Numbered from the stretch's first letter, positions 31,926 to 44,974 are shown. The stretch: DNA of 64,000 nt from Diphasiastrum complanatum (GCA_029204225.1 CM055092.1:45828087-45892086); one strand, 5' to 3'. Made by a program: numbers and translations. Notes: generated by a model not told the origin, from the sequence alone.

Positions 31926-34173
31926 TTAGTGACAAATAAAAAGAGTATAAGTCCCATCTAATATTTGGCTAATGAGATGATCAAGACTTTTTTATGACAA
32001 GAAAAATGAAATCTGAGAAGGCATTATCATGGTGGGTTCTAAATCATCCATGCAACCACGAAGGTGAGCGGTTTTCCACATTGCATTACATACACTTGTG
32101 ATGAATATGAGTCATAAGGAAGAAAATGTTGTCATAAGGAAGAAAATGTTGTCTTGATATTCCTTGCCACAAATGTAATGTTCTAAAATGAGTGTGTGTG
32201 TTTTGTTTTATTCCAATCAATGACATTTTCCTTTTTGCACCAATGTCATGGTACATATTCTAAGATTGATTGATTTGTATAAGGTATGCTTGTCATGTGG
32301 TAGTGTCATCAAGAAAATATTTGACTTGACAAGTCGGTAAACAACTCACTGATCAATTGTTACCTTCACACATAAAAGAGTTTTTTTCTAGAGTTTTTTT
32401 CTTTAATTCAAAAAGTTTATCGAGCAAAACTTTGAGACATTAGGAAAGAGGTCAACGACTATGGCCAATATAAAGGATTTCACAAAAAAGAAGAAGAGTT
32501 CATTAACTAATTATCTACAAATTTATATCTTTAGTAATGGTTGGATGTATTGCAAAGAACTAGTATTATCTTTTTCATAACATGTGATAATTCTTTCTTT
32601 TCCATATTTGGTACACAGTTTTATTATTTTCTAATATGACACAAATTGAATTTTATTTCAAATTATGAGCATTACTACCATATGTGTGTGTGAACAATGT
32701 TTTACATTATTTATTAAGCACTATCAACTACCTTCAGACATGATTTGCATTATTCTAGCAACGCTATCAATTTTCGATTAGACTTCTTCCCACACCTACC
32801 TCAGAATGTGCCGAAACCATGGATCTTACTCTAGCGTAGTAGACTCATACGAAACCATTCAACTATCATCTACTTTTTGATTTTTTCTTTTGCAAATAGA
32901 TAATAGAGCTAATCTTGGGTGAAGAAGAAAGAGCAACTAGGAATCTACACCTTTCAAAGATTTCTTGAGCTTGCTCTTGACATCAAGGACTTTGTCAAAA
33001 TGAAAATATTATTGGTTTTAGGTCCTTGTTAGTTCAAAGTTTAGAGTGGTAAGGTTTCTAGGCAAATTGGAAGGACTTTTGATGGGCTTGAAAAGCCTTC
33101 AAATTTGAGCACTTTTGAAAGCTTTTGCAAAACTTGGTGGCCAAGTTGAATGATCCTCTATTTGTGCAATTGATGGGTCATCAACCTTCAAGTCTTTCTT
33201 GTGCAAAACATGCAAAGAAGATGCTATTGAGATGGGCTTGAAATGGTTGTGTCTACAAGTGTTGTTGGTCATGACTGAAAAGAGGATAATCTACTCTCTA
33301 AGTTGGACACATGTAAATCAATAACATCAAGCTACATATGAAAAAAACGATTTTCCCTCTCAAGCGGTAATATCTTAGTAGCAAAGATATCACATTGTGA
33401 ACGTAGAATGATATTTGCTTCTTTCATATCTCGGTTTTCTTGCTGCAGAGGATGAACCTACCCTTTTAACATCTAGACCTCCTTTTGAAACAATCGCACT
33501 CATGTTATGTACTGTAACAAAACACAAGATAGTGAGAACCTCACAAGGGGTATAACGCAAGTATGGGGTTATTGACATGTTTGGGTGCGTCAACATCCTA
33601 GGGTGACACATGTCATTGACTGGATTGTGCTTGATGAGGAGCCCACTTGCTCTATAACTATATATTGTTGAGGGAGCCCTTATGCCATTCATTTAGTCTA
33701 CTTGGGAGGAGGTGGATGGAGAGCACGTGTGAGCCAAGATGTATCTCTAGGCTAGGAGATGTGTGCTAGGTAGAGTTGAGAGCGATTACTAGTGGTATGG
33801 GACATCGTTTATTGCTGGAGGCTCATTCCGAGCATGAAGATGTCGTTAACTCCAGTGCATTGGGGGGAAGGGGGGCTTGTCATCATGGTTGGTTGAGAGC
33901 AGGTAAGTTGATGTGAAAGTAGAAAAAGAACGAAACATAAGGAAGAATCTCAAATGGAATTGATCAGATGCTCAATGATAACTACCTTTCTTGCAATAGC
34001 AAGACCTATAGTTGATGTAGAAACATCTTTTCCATGCTCTAGAATAACTATACAGCTTGCAATTCAAGAAAAACCTAGACAGATTCTCCAAGTAATCTCA
34101 CCTTAGAAGGATTGATAGACAATTCAATAGAGTCAAAGCCTAAGTTTTTATGTCAAGCATCTTTTTGTAGATT
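31263..34173. other. Gene-free intergenic DNA
   Basis: About 2.9 kb without recognisable genes. It holds the (AT)n tract at 31876-31922 and a direct 20-bp duplication (ATAAGGAAGAAAATGTTGTC) near 32113-32152. A 100-codon minus-strand frame at 33390-33692 has no recognisable motif. Confidence 0.4.
31876..31922. repeat. (AT)n microsatellite
   Basis: Uninterrupted AT dinucleotide repeat of about 47 bp. Confidence 0.95.
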
Positions 34174-34835
34174 TGTGATAGGGCCAAAAATTGGCATAAA
34201 TGGCAAATTGGTCAAATCCACATGTAATGCCACTATTGAGCCAAAAGTCATTTGTGATGCAATCTCCAGCTAGGTAGGCTTGTAAATAGGATTGTGACAC
34301 TTGTGTTAATGTAATTTGATGAGTGATCAAGTCAAAGTGTTGACTTTGGTCAAGGGGTCCAATAGGAATTGAGAAATCTTCAAGAAGGGTCCAACAGAAT
34401 TGCAAGATGGATGCATCACTCATCCAATAACATTAGAGAGGCTAGGATTAGGGGTCCAATAGCATGCAAGAAAGAATCTCCATGCGTTTCATATGTACTT
34501 CTCTTTGGAATCATAATATACGTTGAGTTTTTGAGTCAAACTTGAGTATTGTGAGATCTGCTTGTTTTACATTCTCTCTCTACCCGAATTCAAATTAGCT
34601 CTATTCTCTCTCCACTCGAGGAGAGGAGCTTAATTTTACTGAGTTTTTTCAAGACTCACTTTCTTACAAGTGTATGTACTTTGCTTATCAACATATGCAT
34701 CTATCTTTGCCTCTATGCCTTAGTTTTTTGATCTAGATTTTGGAATTCAATCTAGCATCTATCAATAAGTGCATAAGCTTGCTTAGGAGATCATTCACAC
34801 ACTTTAGGGAATTTCCACATGTGTGAAATTTCACA
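34174..34835 (+). repeat. 5' LTR of copia family B (662 bp)
   Basis: The sequence begins TGTGATAGGGCC and ends AATTTCACA, giving the 5-bp terminal inverted repeat TGTGA/TCACA. A primer-binding site follows at once. No second LTR is present, because the element is cut at 36508. Confidence 0.6.
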
Positions 34836-34848
34836 TGGTATCAAAGGC
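34836..34848 (+). other. Primer-binding site of family B
   Basis: TGGTATCAAAGGC directly follows the LTR end. It resembles the copia initiator tRNA-Met PBS (TGGTATCAGAGC) with one change in the first ten bases. Confidence 0.65.
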
Positions 34849-35116
34849 TACCTAAGTGTTTGATGCTTGTTTCATCCAAAGTTCCAAAAATTTCTTGATA
34901 ATCTAGATCTAGAGAGACTAGTTTGCATCTCCCATGCTATCTCAAGCAAAATTGGATCAAAAGGGTTCATAATCAGATTGGAAAAGCTAGTGAGGTCCAT
35001 ATCTCACTTTGTTGCAAGATCTTGCATAGGAATTGGTAGCACACCCTTATTGAATCCTATATTAAGAGAGAGAGCAACATTTTCTTGTCCAATTCACAAG
35101 GAGCCTTCACTATTAC

Positions 35117-36507
35117 ATGGCATCTATGGGTTCCTATCTATTGGAATCTAGTGAAAGGCTATCTACTTCCAATTATTCTATTTGGAAGTTGAGGATGGAG
35201 TCTATTCTAACACTCCAAGATGTGATGGACATTGTACTTGTGATTGAGGAGGAGCCTCAAGTCCTTCAAGAAGTACAAAAGTACAAGAAGAGAGCTAAGA
35301 TGGCTCTCCACTATATCAAAATGAATGTCTCCAATGAGATTTTGAGAGAGATTGGTGCTTGCACATCGGCCAAGGATGCTTGGGATACCCTCAAAGCAAT
35401 CTATGAGGCCAATGATACCTCAAGACTCCTCACTCTTAGAAACCAAATCTTCCAAAGTTCTCAAAAGAGTGATGAGAGTGCCACTAATTATATGTTGAGA
35501 GTGAAAGATACTCATAGGGAGCTTGCTTGCATTGGAGGATCTATAGATCAAAGTGAGCTAGTCCAAGTCATACTTAATGGATTGAGAGATGAGTATGAGA
35601 ACTTGTCCAATCCTATGCCATCAAGGAGGATCTACCTACTTTGGAGGCTTTGCAAGGAGTGCTAATGGCTGAAGAATCAAGGCATGAGAACAAGCTATTA
35701 AGGATGGAGAAGTTATCACTCAATCATAATGGTGATGACAAAGCTCTTTTTGCCAAGCACAAAGGGAGGAGCAAAAAGCAACACCAACACTTCTCCAAGG
35801 ACAAAGCAAAGGACAAAGACCAAGTGGAGAGGAGGATGACACCTCTCATGCTTCTACCTCAAAGAAGAAGAAGAAGAATATCAAATGCTTCTTTTGTGGC
35901 AAGATGGGGCACTATGCAACAAATTGCTTCAAGAAGAAGAATCAATTAAAGCAAGCCAACCTTTCAAATGAGAAAGAAGACTCTATTGCAAGTGATGGAG
36001 AGGGATCTCTTATGGTCTTTAGTTTTTCATCTACACCTTTCAAGAAGGATGGATCTTGGTACATTGATAGTGGAGCATCTTCACATATGTGTAGCTCCAA
36101 GGAGTCCTTCACATCTATTATGCCTTATGGAGGAGCTAAGAAGACTATCTATACAGCAAATGACCAAGAATGCAATATTGAAGGCATAGGGAGTATTCCC
36201 TTGAAGACCTCATCTTCTAAAACTCTATATCTCAACACGGTTATTTTTGTGCCTAATCTTACAAAGAACCTCATAAGTGTTGGCCAACTTATTGATGGAG
36301 GCCTTGATGTGAAATTCAATATTGATACTTGTATTATCAAGAGAAATGATGAGATCCTTGCACATGGATCAAGATTTGGAGGCATATACAAGCTTGATCC
36401 AAGAGAGAGTTGTGATATTGCTTTTGAGACAAAGCTTTCCAAGGAGGAGTTATGGCATAAGAGGTCGGGACATCCCAACTACAAATCTATGCTTTCTATG
36501 TGCAAAG
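35117..36507 (+). pseudogene. Copia gag-protease-integrase start, family B
   Basis: Gag starts at the ATG of MASMGSYLLESSERLSTSNY and has WKLRMESIL, KDAWDTLKAIYE and LNGLRDEYENL, as in the UBN2 gag family. A frameshift near 35620 and another near 35880 interrupt it. The zinc knuckle CFFCGKMGHYATNC (CX2CX4HX4C) is intact near 35890-35930. The protease follows as SWYIDSGASSHMCSS (near 36055), then TKNLISVGQLIDGGL and the integrase zinc start ELWHKRSGHPNYKSML (near 36445). At 36508 the frame is cut by the LTR of family A copy 2. Its continuation was not found beyond 43817, so the rest of this element has been lost. Confidence 0.85.
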
Positions 36508-36951
36508 TGTTGGTGTATGAACGATGGTCTGCTTGGTCTACAAATGATTACGATTGTAGCGGACGTGACAAAAGCAGAATACCAGAGGCAATGTCTCTAC
36601 CAACAGTAAGAAAAACAATGAACATAGTAGTAACTGTGATTTCAGGAACGCGGATTGACTAGGGAACGGAATCAAAAGCTTGTTTTCCCTTTGGGTTATC
36701 AGAGTAGGAGTCTGAGACTACCGTAACAGTAGGATTGCGAAGCATTAGGCATCTTGGACAACCATGCGATCCTTTGTCTCTGATAACCGTGTTTGTGTGC
36801 AAGAGAGTGAGAGAGACAATTGCATTCAATCAAGAACGTAAGGATTGAATAGTAGCAAATATGTATATATAAAAAGAGAATCGAAACACAATACAATAGC
36901 GTTGACAAGCGCGTGCTCCTAATTACAGACTCAAAACAATAGCTACATTTC

Positions 36952-37012
<61 letters not shown>

Positions 37013-37891
37013 AAATCAATACCTTTAAGGAGCTAGTTACTTAAGACCTTTTGGTCGTTTGATCACTCTGTGCATACAGATTGCTCAACTCAACAACACC
37101 TATCACTCCTTCTCTTCACTCAGATACATATTTATAGCTGTTAGAGTCTTCTGATTTATTGTAATTACAGTTTACAAGATGATTAACAACCGTTTAAACA
37201 AGATCCGTAGATCCGTTATTGGAGCGTCGTGAAGGAGAGAAGTACAGAGTAACGTATCCTCCGTATGCGTCATAGTCCAAGGATGTAGGTCGTGATGGCC
37301 GTAGTCTATCCACAATCGTTGAACAGCCGCTGGTCGTTCGATCAGCAGTTGATCGTTTACTTTGTAGGTGATCGTTTGCTTCCTTTGTTGATAATCGTAA
37401 GTGATAACTTACGGAGCTAAATGATGAGATGGGTCAACCATTGTTAGTTGACTTTGTAGGAACTCGTAAATCGTCGTCGCTGGTTGACTTCGTTGATAAT
37501 TGTAAGTAGATTGCTTACGTTTGAAAATGGTTGAGAAGAGTTGACTCTGGTCATTCGTAGGAGATCGTAAGAAGGTCACTTGTGGTGGTCGACGAGATTA
37601 CTTTCATTGCCATTGATGATTTCGCAAGTGCTCGTAGATAGTAACCTATGGTTTTTAATGACTCCCTGTGGTTTGCGGTTTGTGGTTTCTTGCGATTTGC
37701 GGTTTGAGTCGTGCTTCTCCGTACACAATGTTTTAACGATTTCATTCGGTCAGACCGTAATCTGGCGATGACTTTGCGGTTTAGCCTGATTCAACTTTGC
37801 GTGTAATTCTGCAGACTGATTCTGAGAGATAGAATTCTTGAGAGTAGAGGGAGGGCGAAGGGATGAGTAGGAGAAGATTAGAATTCAAACA
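36508..37891 (-). repeat. 3' LTR of family A copy 2 (1,384 bp)
   Basis: On the minus strand it runs from TGTTTGAATTC (37891) to ACACCAACA (36508). The purine-rich AAGGGGGAG lies just inside at about 37892-37900. It contains a (CT)n tract at 36956-37008 and a candidate TATA box, TATAAATA on the minus strand, near 37128-37135. Confidence 0.85.
36956..37008. repeat. (CT)n microsatellite within family A LTR
   Basis: About 53 bp of CT repeat. The same LTR position has (GT)n in copy 1 (6776-6808) and a 155-bp (GA)n in the inverted LTR (41346-41500). Confidence 0.95.
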
Positions 37892-39515
37892 CTCCCCCTT
37901 AAGCTTGCTGCTACAAATCTGGACTCAAATTGAGATTTAATAACTCTACTAGAGTAGAATGTTTGTTCTTTGACAATGGTTTTGTCAGAATGTCAACCAG
38001 CATACTGTCTGTGTGACAGTAACTTAGTGCAACGTCTTCGTTCTGAACCTTCTCTCTGAGAATGTGTGAGTTTGTCGGTTCAATGACAGAGCTATACAAC
38101 TCTGATTTTGCATTGGAATATAGTTGGACCAATTTGTGGGAATCTCAGATCATGTAGTAGTCTTCTAAGCCATAAAATCTCCTTCACTGCTGACATAGCT
38201 GCGACATATTCTGATTCCGTAGAGGATAATGAAATGCATTTATGCTTCCTGCTATTCCATGAAATGGGTCCTCCTGCAATAAAGCAAATGTAGCCAGAGG
38301 TAGATTTTCTGGTATCTACGTCTCCTGCCCAGTCTGAATCAGAATAGGTAATCAATGAGAGTGCAGCTTCTGTATTTCCGTTGTAACTCAAGGCATAGTG
38401 CTTTGAGGATTGAATGTACTTCAGAACTCTTTCTAGAGCTTTCCAGTGTTGTAGGCCTGGATTAGACATGAATTGCGATAGCATGCTTACAACATATGCT
38501 AGATTAGGTCGTGTGCAAATCATAGAGTACATGAGAGAGCCTATGATAGACTGATAAGGGTAATTGCGCATTTCTTGTTGATCTATGTTTGTTCTGGGGC
38601 ACATGTGTTTGGATAGCTTGCATCCTGGATCCATAGGAGTGTCTATGGGCTTGCAATCCTCCATGCCGTATCTTCGAAGTACATTAATTAAGTAGGATTG
38701 TTGGCTTATGGTAATCCTTCTGCTCGCGCAATCTCTGTGAATCTCCATTCCAAGTAGGTAATGGACTGGAACTAAATCAGTCATCTCAAACTCTGATGGG
38801 ATCAAGGACTTAGTTTCTTGCAGCAACTGATTTGTATTGCTGTTGATTAGAGAATCATCAACGTATAGTGCTATTATAACATAGCTTGGTCCCTTGGTTT
38901 TAGATACACATTTGAATCTGTGGTGCATGAGGTAAAGTCGTGCTGCAACAAGAAACGATTTATTCTATCATATCAGGCTCTTGGAGCTTGCTTAAAGCCG
39001 TACAATGCCTTATGCAATTTGCATAGTAGATGTTCCTTGCCTTGAGGGATGTAACCTTCTGGTTGACAGATGTAGACATCTTCCTCTATGTATCCGTGTA
39101 GGAATGCCATCTGGACGTCCCTTTGGTGAATATCCAAATCTTCTGCAACAAATATAGCCAATTATAGAGTGCGAATAGACTGATGTTTTACTACTGGACT
39201 GAAGGTCTCAGTGTAGTCTATCCCATATACTTGTTCAAAGTCTTTAACTACCAGTCTAGCTTTCCATTTGGATATAGATCCATCTGGCTTAAGCTTCAGC
39301 TTGAAGATCCATTTAGAATCAATTGGCTTTACACCTGTAGGAGGAATGACAAGACTCCAGGTCTTGTTCTTCATTAGAGATTGATACTCAACATCCATGG
39401 CAGCTTTCCATTTGTCTACATCGGGCATTGACAATGCTTTAGTTACGGTGGCAGGTTTGTCATGACTGATGAAAGCCTGAGGGATGAAGCGGTCAGGCTC
39501 CTGTCGTTGTCTCAC
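37892..39515 (-). pseudogene. Copia RT/RNase H, family A copy 2
   Basis: This is the best preserved family A polymerase. 39515-39162 encodes the RT start (DVDKWKAAMDVEYQSL, SKWIFKLKLKPDGSISKWKA, GIDYTETFSPVVK). 39161-38973 encodes DVQMAFLHGYIEEDVYICQP and YGFKQAPRA. 38928-38092 encodes VIIALYVDDSLI with the YVDD catalytic box, EFEMTDLVPVHYLLGMEIH, GSLMYSMICTRPNLAYVVSM, and the RNase H start YSDSDWAGDVDTRKSTSGY. 38132-37911 encodes the C-terminus with MLVDILTKPLSKNKHSTL. Single stops or frameshifts separate the four frames. Confidence 0.88.
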
Positions 39516-40088
39516 AGATCTTCAAACTGCAGGTGCTTGATCAGACGATTCTCCTTGGTGAATGACTGGGACCATAGTATTTTGCGGTTGAACGATCGTG
39601 GGTCTAGGCCCATCGACGGTGAGTGGAGCCGTTGGGACGAACTTCGTTGCTTGAACAGTCGTAGGTCGTAGCCTATTGCTGGAAGGTGGAGCTGCTATGG
39701 CAGTCTCTTGTATTGGTTGCTTCTGTTTGAAATCGTAATATCTGTCTTCAATGAAGACAACGTCGCGACTGACTAAGATCTAGGCTGTAACCACATCATA
39801 AACACGATATGCCTTGTGTGAAGTTGAATAGTCGATGAAGATGCTTTTACAGATTACTAGGTCCAGCTTCTTTCTCAGATCAGATGACACTTGTGCATAG
39901 CAGAGACATCCAAATACACGCAGATGTTTCAAACTTGGTTTGTAACCGTAGTAGGTTTGAAACGGTGTCTTGGAATCAACCGCTTTAGTGCTAGAGTAAT
40001 TTTGCAAATAACAAGCCATAGAGATAGCTTCTGCCCAAAAGGTTTGAGGCAAATGCGAATTTGCTGTCATGGATCGTGCAACTTTCAA
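39516..40088 (-). pseudogene. Copia integrase C-terminal part, family A copy 2
   Basis: The 40088-39780 frame contains MKVARSMTANSHLPQTFWAE, STKAVDSKTPFQTYYGYKPS and LKHLRVFGCLCYAQVSSDLR, the standard copia integrase C-terminal block. The linker to the RT (39780-39516) has decayed. The zinc and catalytic parts are missing between 40088 and about 40240, replaced by a short scrambled stretch. Confidence 0.8.
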
Positions 40089-40239
40089 CAGTGTGCAGAC
40101 TCACAGAAAGTGCAACATCGTGACTCAGTATGTACAAATTTCCTTCTCTATAAGAGTGAGGATTTTCTTTGAGTTCTCATCTAAAATAGTACATCGATTG
40201 GCAGTGAACAAAGCTCTATAGCCCTGATCTGCGATCTTG

Positions 40240-40864
40240 CTAATAGCAAAAGGTTCTTTGTTAATTTGGGTACATAAAGTACTCCATTAAGATGCCTAGT
40301 GATGCCATCAGAGAACAACAATTGAATAGACCCTTGGCCTTCAACTTGTGTGAACTGGAGTCACCAAAGAAAATGTACTTTGATTATGTAGCTGTGAGTG
40401 TAGAGAAGAGGTCCTTGCATGACGTCATGTGCTGAGAAGCACCTGAATCGAGATACCAATGATGGACATCTATATTGGATTGATCGTGTACCATCAACGT
40501 ATTCTCTTCATTTTGAGATCCTTTGACTGTGTCAGAGTTCCCTTCTTGGTGCTGCTGCATCTTCTTCTTTGCTTCATTGTGCTTGAGGATGCGACAGTCC
40601 TTGATGTCGTGGTTGGTCCTTTTGCAATATCTACAAAATAGCTTGGTCTTGGACGACTATACTGTTGATGTTGTGGTTGTGATGCCGCTGGCTGTTTTGC
40701 CTTTGTCTTCTTATCCTTAAAGCCTGTCTTCTTCTTGGATTGCTGCTTGTTTGAATAGAGTGCCATGGATTTGGTACTCGTAGATGTGGACAAGCTTTTC
40801 CTCCAGACTTCTTCCTGCAACAAGCTTGCTAACCTTAGAGATACAATGGCAAGAGCCTTGCCAT
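40240..40864 (-). pseudogene. Copia protease and gag C-terminal part, family A copy 2
   Basis: The region matches 5440-5790 and 5995-6035 of copy 1. It encodes the protease block around GVSQHMT-like sequence (near 40430) and a basic gag C-terminal segment (40922-40494 frame: TSTKSMALYSNKQQSKKKTG) with a zinc-knuckle-like stretch. It ends at about 40864, where the inverted segment begins. Confidence 0.7.
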
Positions 40865-41338
40865 TGACCAGCGACGACGATTTACGAGTTCCTACAGAGT
40901 CAACTAACAACGGTTGACCCATCTCATCGTTTCGCTCCGTAAGTTATCACTTACGATTATCAACGAAGGAAGCAAATGATCACCTACAAAGCAAACGGTC
41001 AACAGCTGATCGAACGACCAGCGGTTGTTCAAACGATTGCGGACAGACTACGGCCATCACGACCTACATCCTTGCACTACGACACATACGGAGAATACAT
41101 TACTCTATACTTCTCTCCTTCATGACGCTCCAATAACGGATCTACGGATTTTGTTTAAACGGTTGTTAATCATCTTGTAAACTGTAATTACAATAAATCA
41201 AAAGACTCTGACAACTATAAATATGTATCTGAGCAAAGAGAAGGAGTGATAGGTGTTGTTGAGTTGAACAATTTGTATGCACAGAGTGATCAAACCACCA
41301 AAAGGCCTTAAGTAACTAGCTCCTTAGAGTTAGTGATC

Positions 41339-41502
<164 letters not shown>

Positions 41503-42048
41503 TTTAAAACTGTAGCTATTGTTTTGAGTCTGTAATTAGGAGCACGCACTTGTCAGCGCTATTGTAGTGTGTTCTGATTCTCTTTTTATATATACAAATT
41601 CGCTACTGTTCAATCCTTACGTTCTTGATTGAATGCAATTGTCTCTCTCACTCTCTTGCACACAAACACGGTTATCAGAGACAGAGGATTGCATGGCTGT
41701 CCAAGACGCCTAATGCTTTGCAATCCTACTGTTACGGCGATCTCAGACTCCTATTCTGATAACCCAAAGGGATAACAAGCTTTTGATTCCGTTCCCTAGT
41801 CAATCCACGTTCATGAAATCGCAGTTACTACTGTGTTCATTGCTTTCTTGTTGTTGGTAGAGACATTGCCTCTCGTGTTTTGCTTTCGTCATGTCCACTG
41901 CAATCGTAATCGATTGTAGACCAAGCAGACCATCGTTCATACACCAACAGAAGTGGTATCAGAGCCATTGGTTCAGTATATTACTAGAGTCCAGGATTTT
42001 TTTTTTCCAAAAGCTATTCTAAATTGTTTGTGTATAATCTCGATCACT

Positions 42049-42198
42049 ATGGAAGGCACCTCAGAGATCCGCCTGATCAATAAATTCAACGGAGATGACT
42101 TCCACATGTGGAAGTTCAAAATGAGAGTGATCCTGATTGAAAAGGAGTTATGGGGATACTTTAACGGTTCTATAGCCAGACCGGCAGAACCCGAATAG
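42049..42198 (+). pseudogene. Copia gag N-terminal fragment in inverted segment
   Basis: The ATG starts MEGTSEIRLINKFNGDDFHM and runs to GSIARPAEPE before a TAG at 42196. It matches the gag start of copy 1. It is separated from the rest of gag by the inversion. Confidence 0.8.
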
Positions 42199-42214
42199 CT
42201 CCCAACGTGGGAAG

Positions 42215-42617
42215 ACTTCGTTGATAACCGTAAGTAGGTTGCTTACGTTTAAAAATGGTTGAGGAGAGTTGACTTTGGTCATTTGTAGGAGATCGTAAGA
42301 AGGTCACTTGCGATGGTCGACGAGATTACTTTCGTTGCCATTGATGATTTCGCAAGTGCTCATAGATAGTAACCTACGGTTTTTAACGACTCCCTGTGGT
42401 TTGCAGTTTGCGGCTTCTTGCAATTTGTGGTTTGAGTCGTGCTTTTTCGTAAACAATGTTTTAACGGTTCCCTTCAGTCGGGCCGTAATCTGGCGATGAC
42501 TTTGCGGTTCCGCCTGATTCAACTTTGCGTGTAATTCTGCAAACTGATTCTGAGAGATAGAATTCTTGAGAGTAGAAGGAGGGCGAAGGGATGAGTAGGA
42601 GAAGATTAGAATTCACA
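42215..42617 (-). repeat. U3 part of the shared family A LTR
   Basis: About 403 bp match the right end of the LTR at 37480-37891. On the minus strand it starts TGTGTGAATTC at 42617, with the purine tract AAGGGGGAG just inside copy 3. It continues the inverted LTR segment at 40866. Confidence 0.75.
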
Positions 42618-43817
42618 CACTCCCCCTTAAGCTTGCTGCTACAAATCTGGACTCAAATTGAGATTTAATAATTCTACTAGAGTAGAATGTTTGTTCCTTG
42701 ACAATGGTTTTGTCAGAATGTCAGCCAACATATTGTCTGTGTGACAGTAACTTAGTGCAACGTCTTCGTTTTGAACCTTCTCTCTGAGAATGTGTGAGTT
42801 CGTCGGTTCAATGACAGAGCTATACAACTCTGATTGTCGCATTGGAGTATAGTTGGAACAATTTGTGGGAATCTCAGATCCTGTAGTAGTCTTCTAAGCC
42901 ATAAAATCTCCTTCACTGCTGACGTAGCTGCGACATATTCTGATTCCGTAGAGGATAATGAAATGCATTTCTGCTTCCTACTATTCTATGAAATGGGTCC
43001 TCCTGCAAGAAAGCAAATGTAGCCAGAGGTGGATTTTCTGGTATCTAGGTCTCTTGCCCAGTCTGAATCAGAATACTTACAATATATCAGGTCGTGTGCA
43101 AATCATAGAGTACATGAGAGAACCTATGATAGACTGAGAAGGGTAATTGCGCATTTCTTGCTGATATGCGTTTGCTCTCGGGCACATGTCTTTGGATAGC
43201 TTGCATCCTGGATCCATAGGAGTGTTTATGGGCTTGCAATCCTCCATGTCGTATCTTCGAAGTACGTTAATTAAGTAGGATTGTTGGCTTATGGTAATCC
43301 TTCTGCTCGCGCGATCTCTGTGAATCTCCATTCCAAGTAAATAATGGACTGGACCTAAATCAGTCATCTCAAACTCTGATGAGATCAAGGACTTAGTTTC
43401 TTGCAGCAACTGATTTGTATTGCTGTTGATCAGAGAATCATGAACGTATAGTGCTATTTATAACATAGCTTGGGCCCTTTGGTTTTAGATACACATTTGA
43501 ATCTGCGGTGCAGGAGGTAAAGTCGTGCTGCAACAAGAAACGATTTATTCTATAATATCAGGCTCTGGGAGCTTGCTTAAGGCCGTATAATGCCTTATGC
43601 AATTTGCATAGTAGATGTTCCTTGCTTTGAGGGATGTAACCTTATGGTTGAATAGAACCCTTAACATATCCCCATAACTCCTTTTCAATCAGGATCATTC
43701 TCATTTTAAACTTCCACATGTGGAAGTCATCTGCGTTAAATTTATTGATCAAGCAGATCTCTGAGGTGCCTTCCATAGTGATCAAAATTATACACAAACA
43801 ATTTAGAATAGCTTGGG
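42618..43817 (-). pseudogene. Family A copy 3 internal region, deleted
   Basis: RNase H C-terminus (42842-42639: MLADILTKPLSRNKHSTL) and further RNase H sequence to 43070 are followed by a jump at about 43076. There the stretch between RNase H and LAYVVSM is missing. RT continues at 43409-43077 (SEFEMTDLGPVHYLLGMEIH, GSLMYSMICTRPD) and to about 43640. A second jump joins the RT directly to the gag start (43780-43655, MEGTSEICLINKF-like). The leader stops at about 43817 against GC-rich DNA, before any PBS or 5' LTR. Confidence 0.8.
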
Positions 43818-43910
43818 ACCGGTGCCTGGGAGGGGGCGCCGGGACCTGGGCACCGGTGGCCTGGGGTGCCAGAACGCACAGCTGGGCCAGGCCGGCGCAC
43901 AGCCTGTAAG
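43818..43910. other. GC-rich block with inverted repeat
   Basis: About 90 bp of very GC-rich sequence in an AT-rich region. It includes ACCGGTGCC (43818-43826) and its inverse GGCACCGGT (43849-43857), which could form a stem. It begins exactly where the copia leader stops. No family recognised. Confidence 0.5.
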
Positions 43911-44880
43911 TTCCCCCTTTACATATTTTAGCTCAAGGCTACATCAATGAGTTGGTTTTGAGATATTTTATGTTTTATTAAGCCTTTAATCTTTAGCCAT
44001 TGAGCATTATCATTATATGTAATTTGATCTTTTTGTACATTGCTGGTTTTCAGACTTCAATAATAAAAGCAATATATATTCACATGGAACAGCAGTGTTC
44101 AGCACTGTGATTTACTTATGGGATTAAGTTTTTGGCTGGCCCTACACGGTAGCACAAAACAGTCTGAGATGAAGATTTTGGACACAATCACTGTTTCTTT
44201 CACTCACAGCTGAAAATTCTAGACAAAATAATGGTTTCTTTCACTCACAGGTACAAATTCTGCCTCTGAGGTAGGGCAAATATCATATATGCCCTGCTCA
44301 GGATGCATGTTCGCGTAATGTAGGGTTGATGCACATCTCGAGGAAGCATGCATTGATAACGCACAGAGAAGCAGGTCAATGTCCAGTTTCAGAACTTTAG
44401 GAAGAGTTGCTTTTCCTCGTTTAAAGCTCCAATTATACTCGCTTCCTATGCGCACAAAATCATAAATATTGACAGGCCAAAACCGGCTCCCGCTGTTCAA
44501 AGTTCAAGCCCAGATCTGCACAGGCCAAAGCCGTTTTCGGTTTTTAAACACATGCAAGAAAAACTCTTAGATCTAGATCCACACACCGACTTCATCGCAA
44601 ATTTACAGCAAGCATACAACATATGCCCAACGCTGAAAAAATTAACCATCTCGGATGCTGCTCCAATCCCGATCAATCCCTGTAACATTTCTCGAAACCC
44701 ATGATCCTTTTTCGAAGTTTACTTCAATGATCAACACAAAATGCAATTCGAAACAAACTTAGGCGTGATCTTAACTGTTCAGATCCTGATTTGACTATCG
44801 GAAATACTGTTCAACACAAACTAGGGTGTGATCTACTGGTCAGATCCAGCATGCTTTCTCATGAAGACCTATAGAACTTG
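43911..44880. other. Intergenic DNA upstream of the U12 gene
   Basis: No gene I can name. Two minus-strand frames (44500-44219 and 44688-44497) have no recognised domain. A direct repeat of about 22 bp (TGGTTTCTTTCACTCACAG-like) lies near 44188-44249. They may be remnants of an exon, but evidence is thin. Confidence 0.35.
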
Positions 44881-44906
44881 TAACGACTATGAAGTTCATG
44901 TTACAT

Positions 44907-44950
44907 ATCCCATAAGCAAACTTCGGGGTTGTCGTCCTGAGGACATATAA
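44907..44950 (+). promoter_or_regulatory. Candidate snRNA promoter (USE-like and TATA) of U12
   Basis: Plant snRNA genes use an upstream sequence element (RTCCCACATCG) and a TATA box. Here ATCCCATAAGC (44907-44917) matches the first six USE bases and CATATAA (44944-44950) is a TATA candidate. TATA lies about 25-31 bp before the RNA start at about 44975. The USE is imperfect. Confidence 0.5.
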
Positions 44951-44974
44951 GTAGCAGTGGTGATGTGCGTTGGT

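Noticed and set aside
33390-33692. 100-codon minus-strand ORF
   Set aside because: No recognised motif, no conserved neighbour and ordinary base composition; likely chance.
44219-44688. Minus-strand frames upstream of U12 as a host gene
   Set aside because: No recognised domain, no clear splice structure; recorded only as unassigned.
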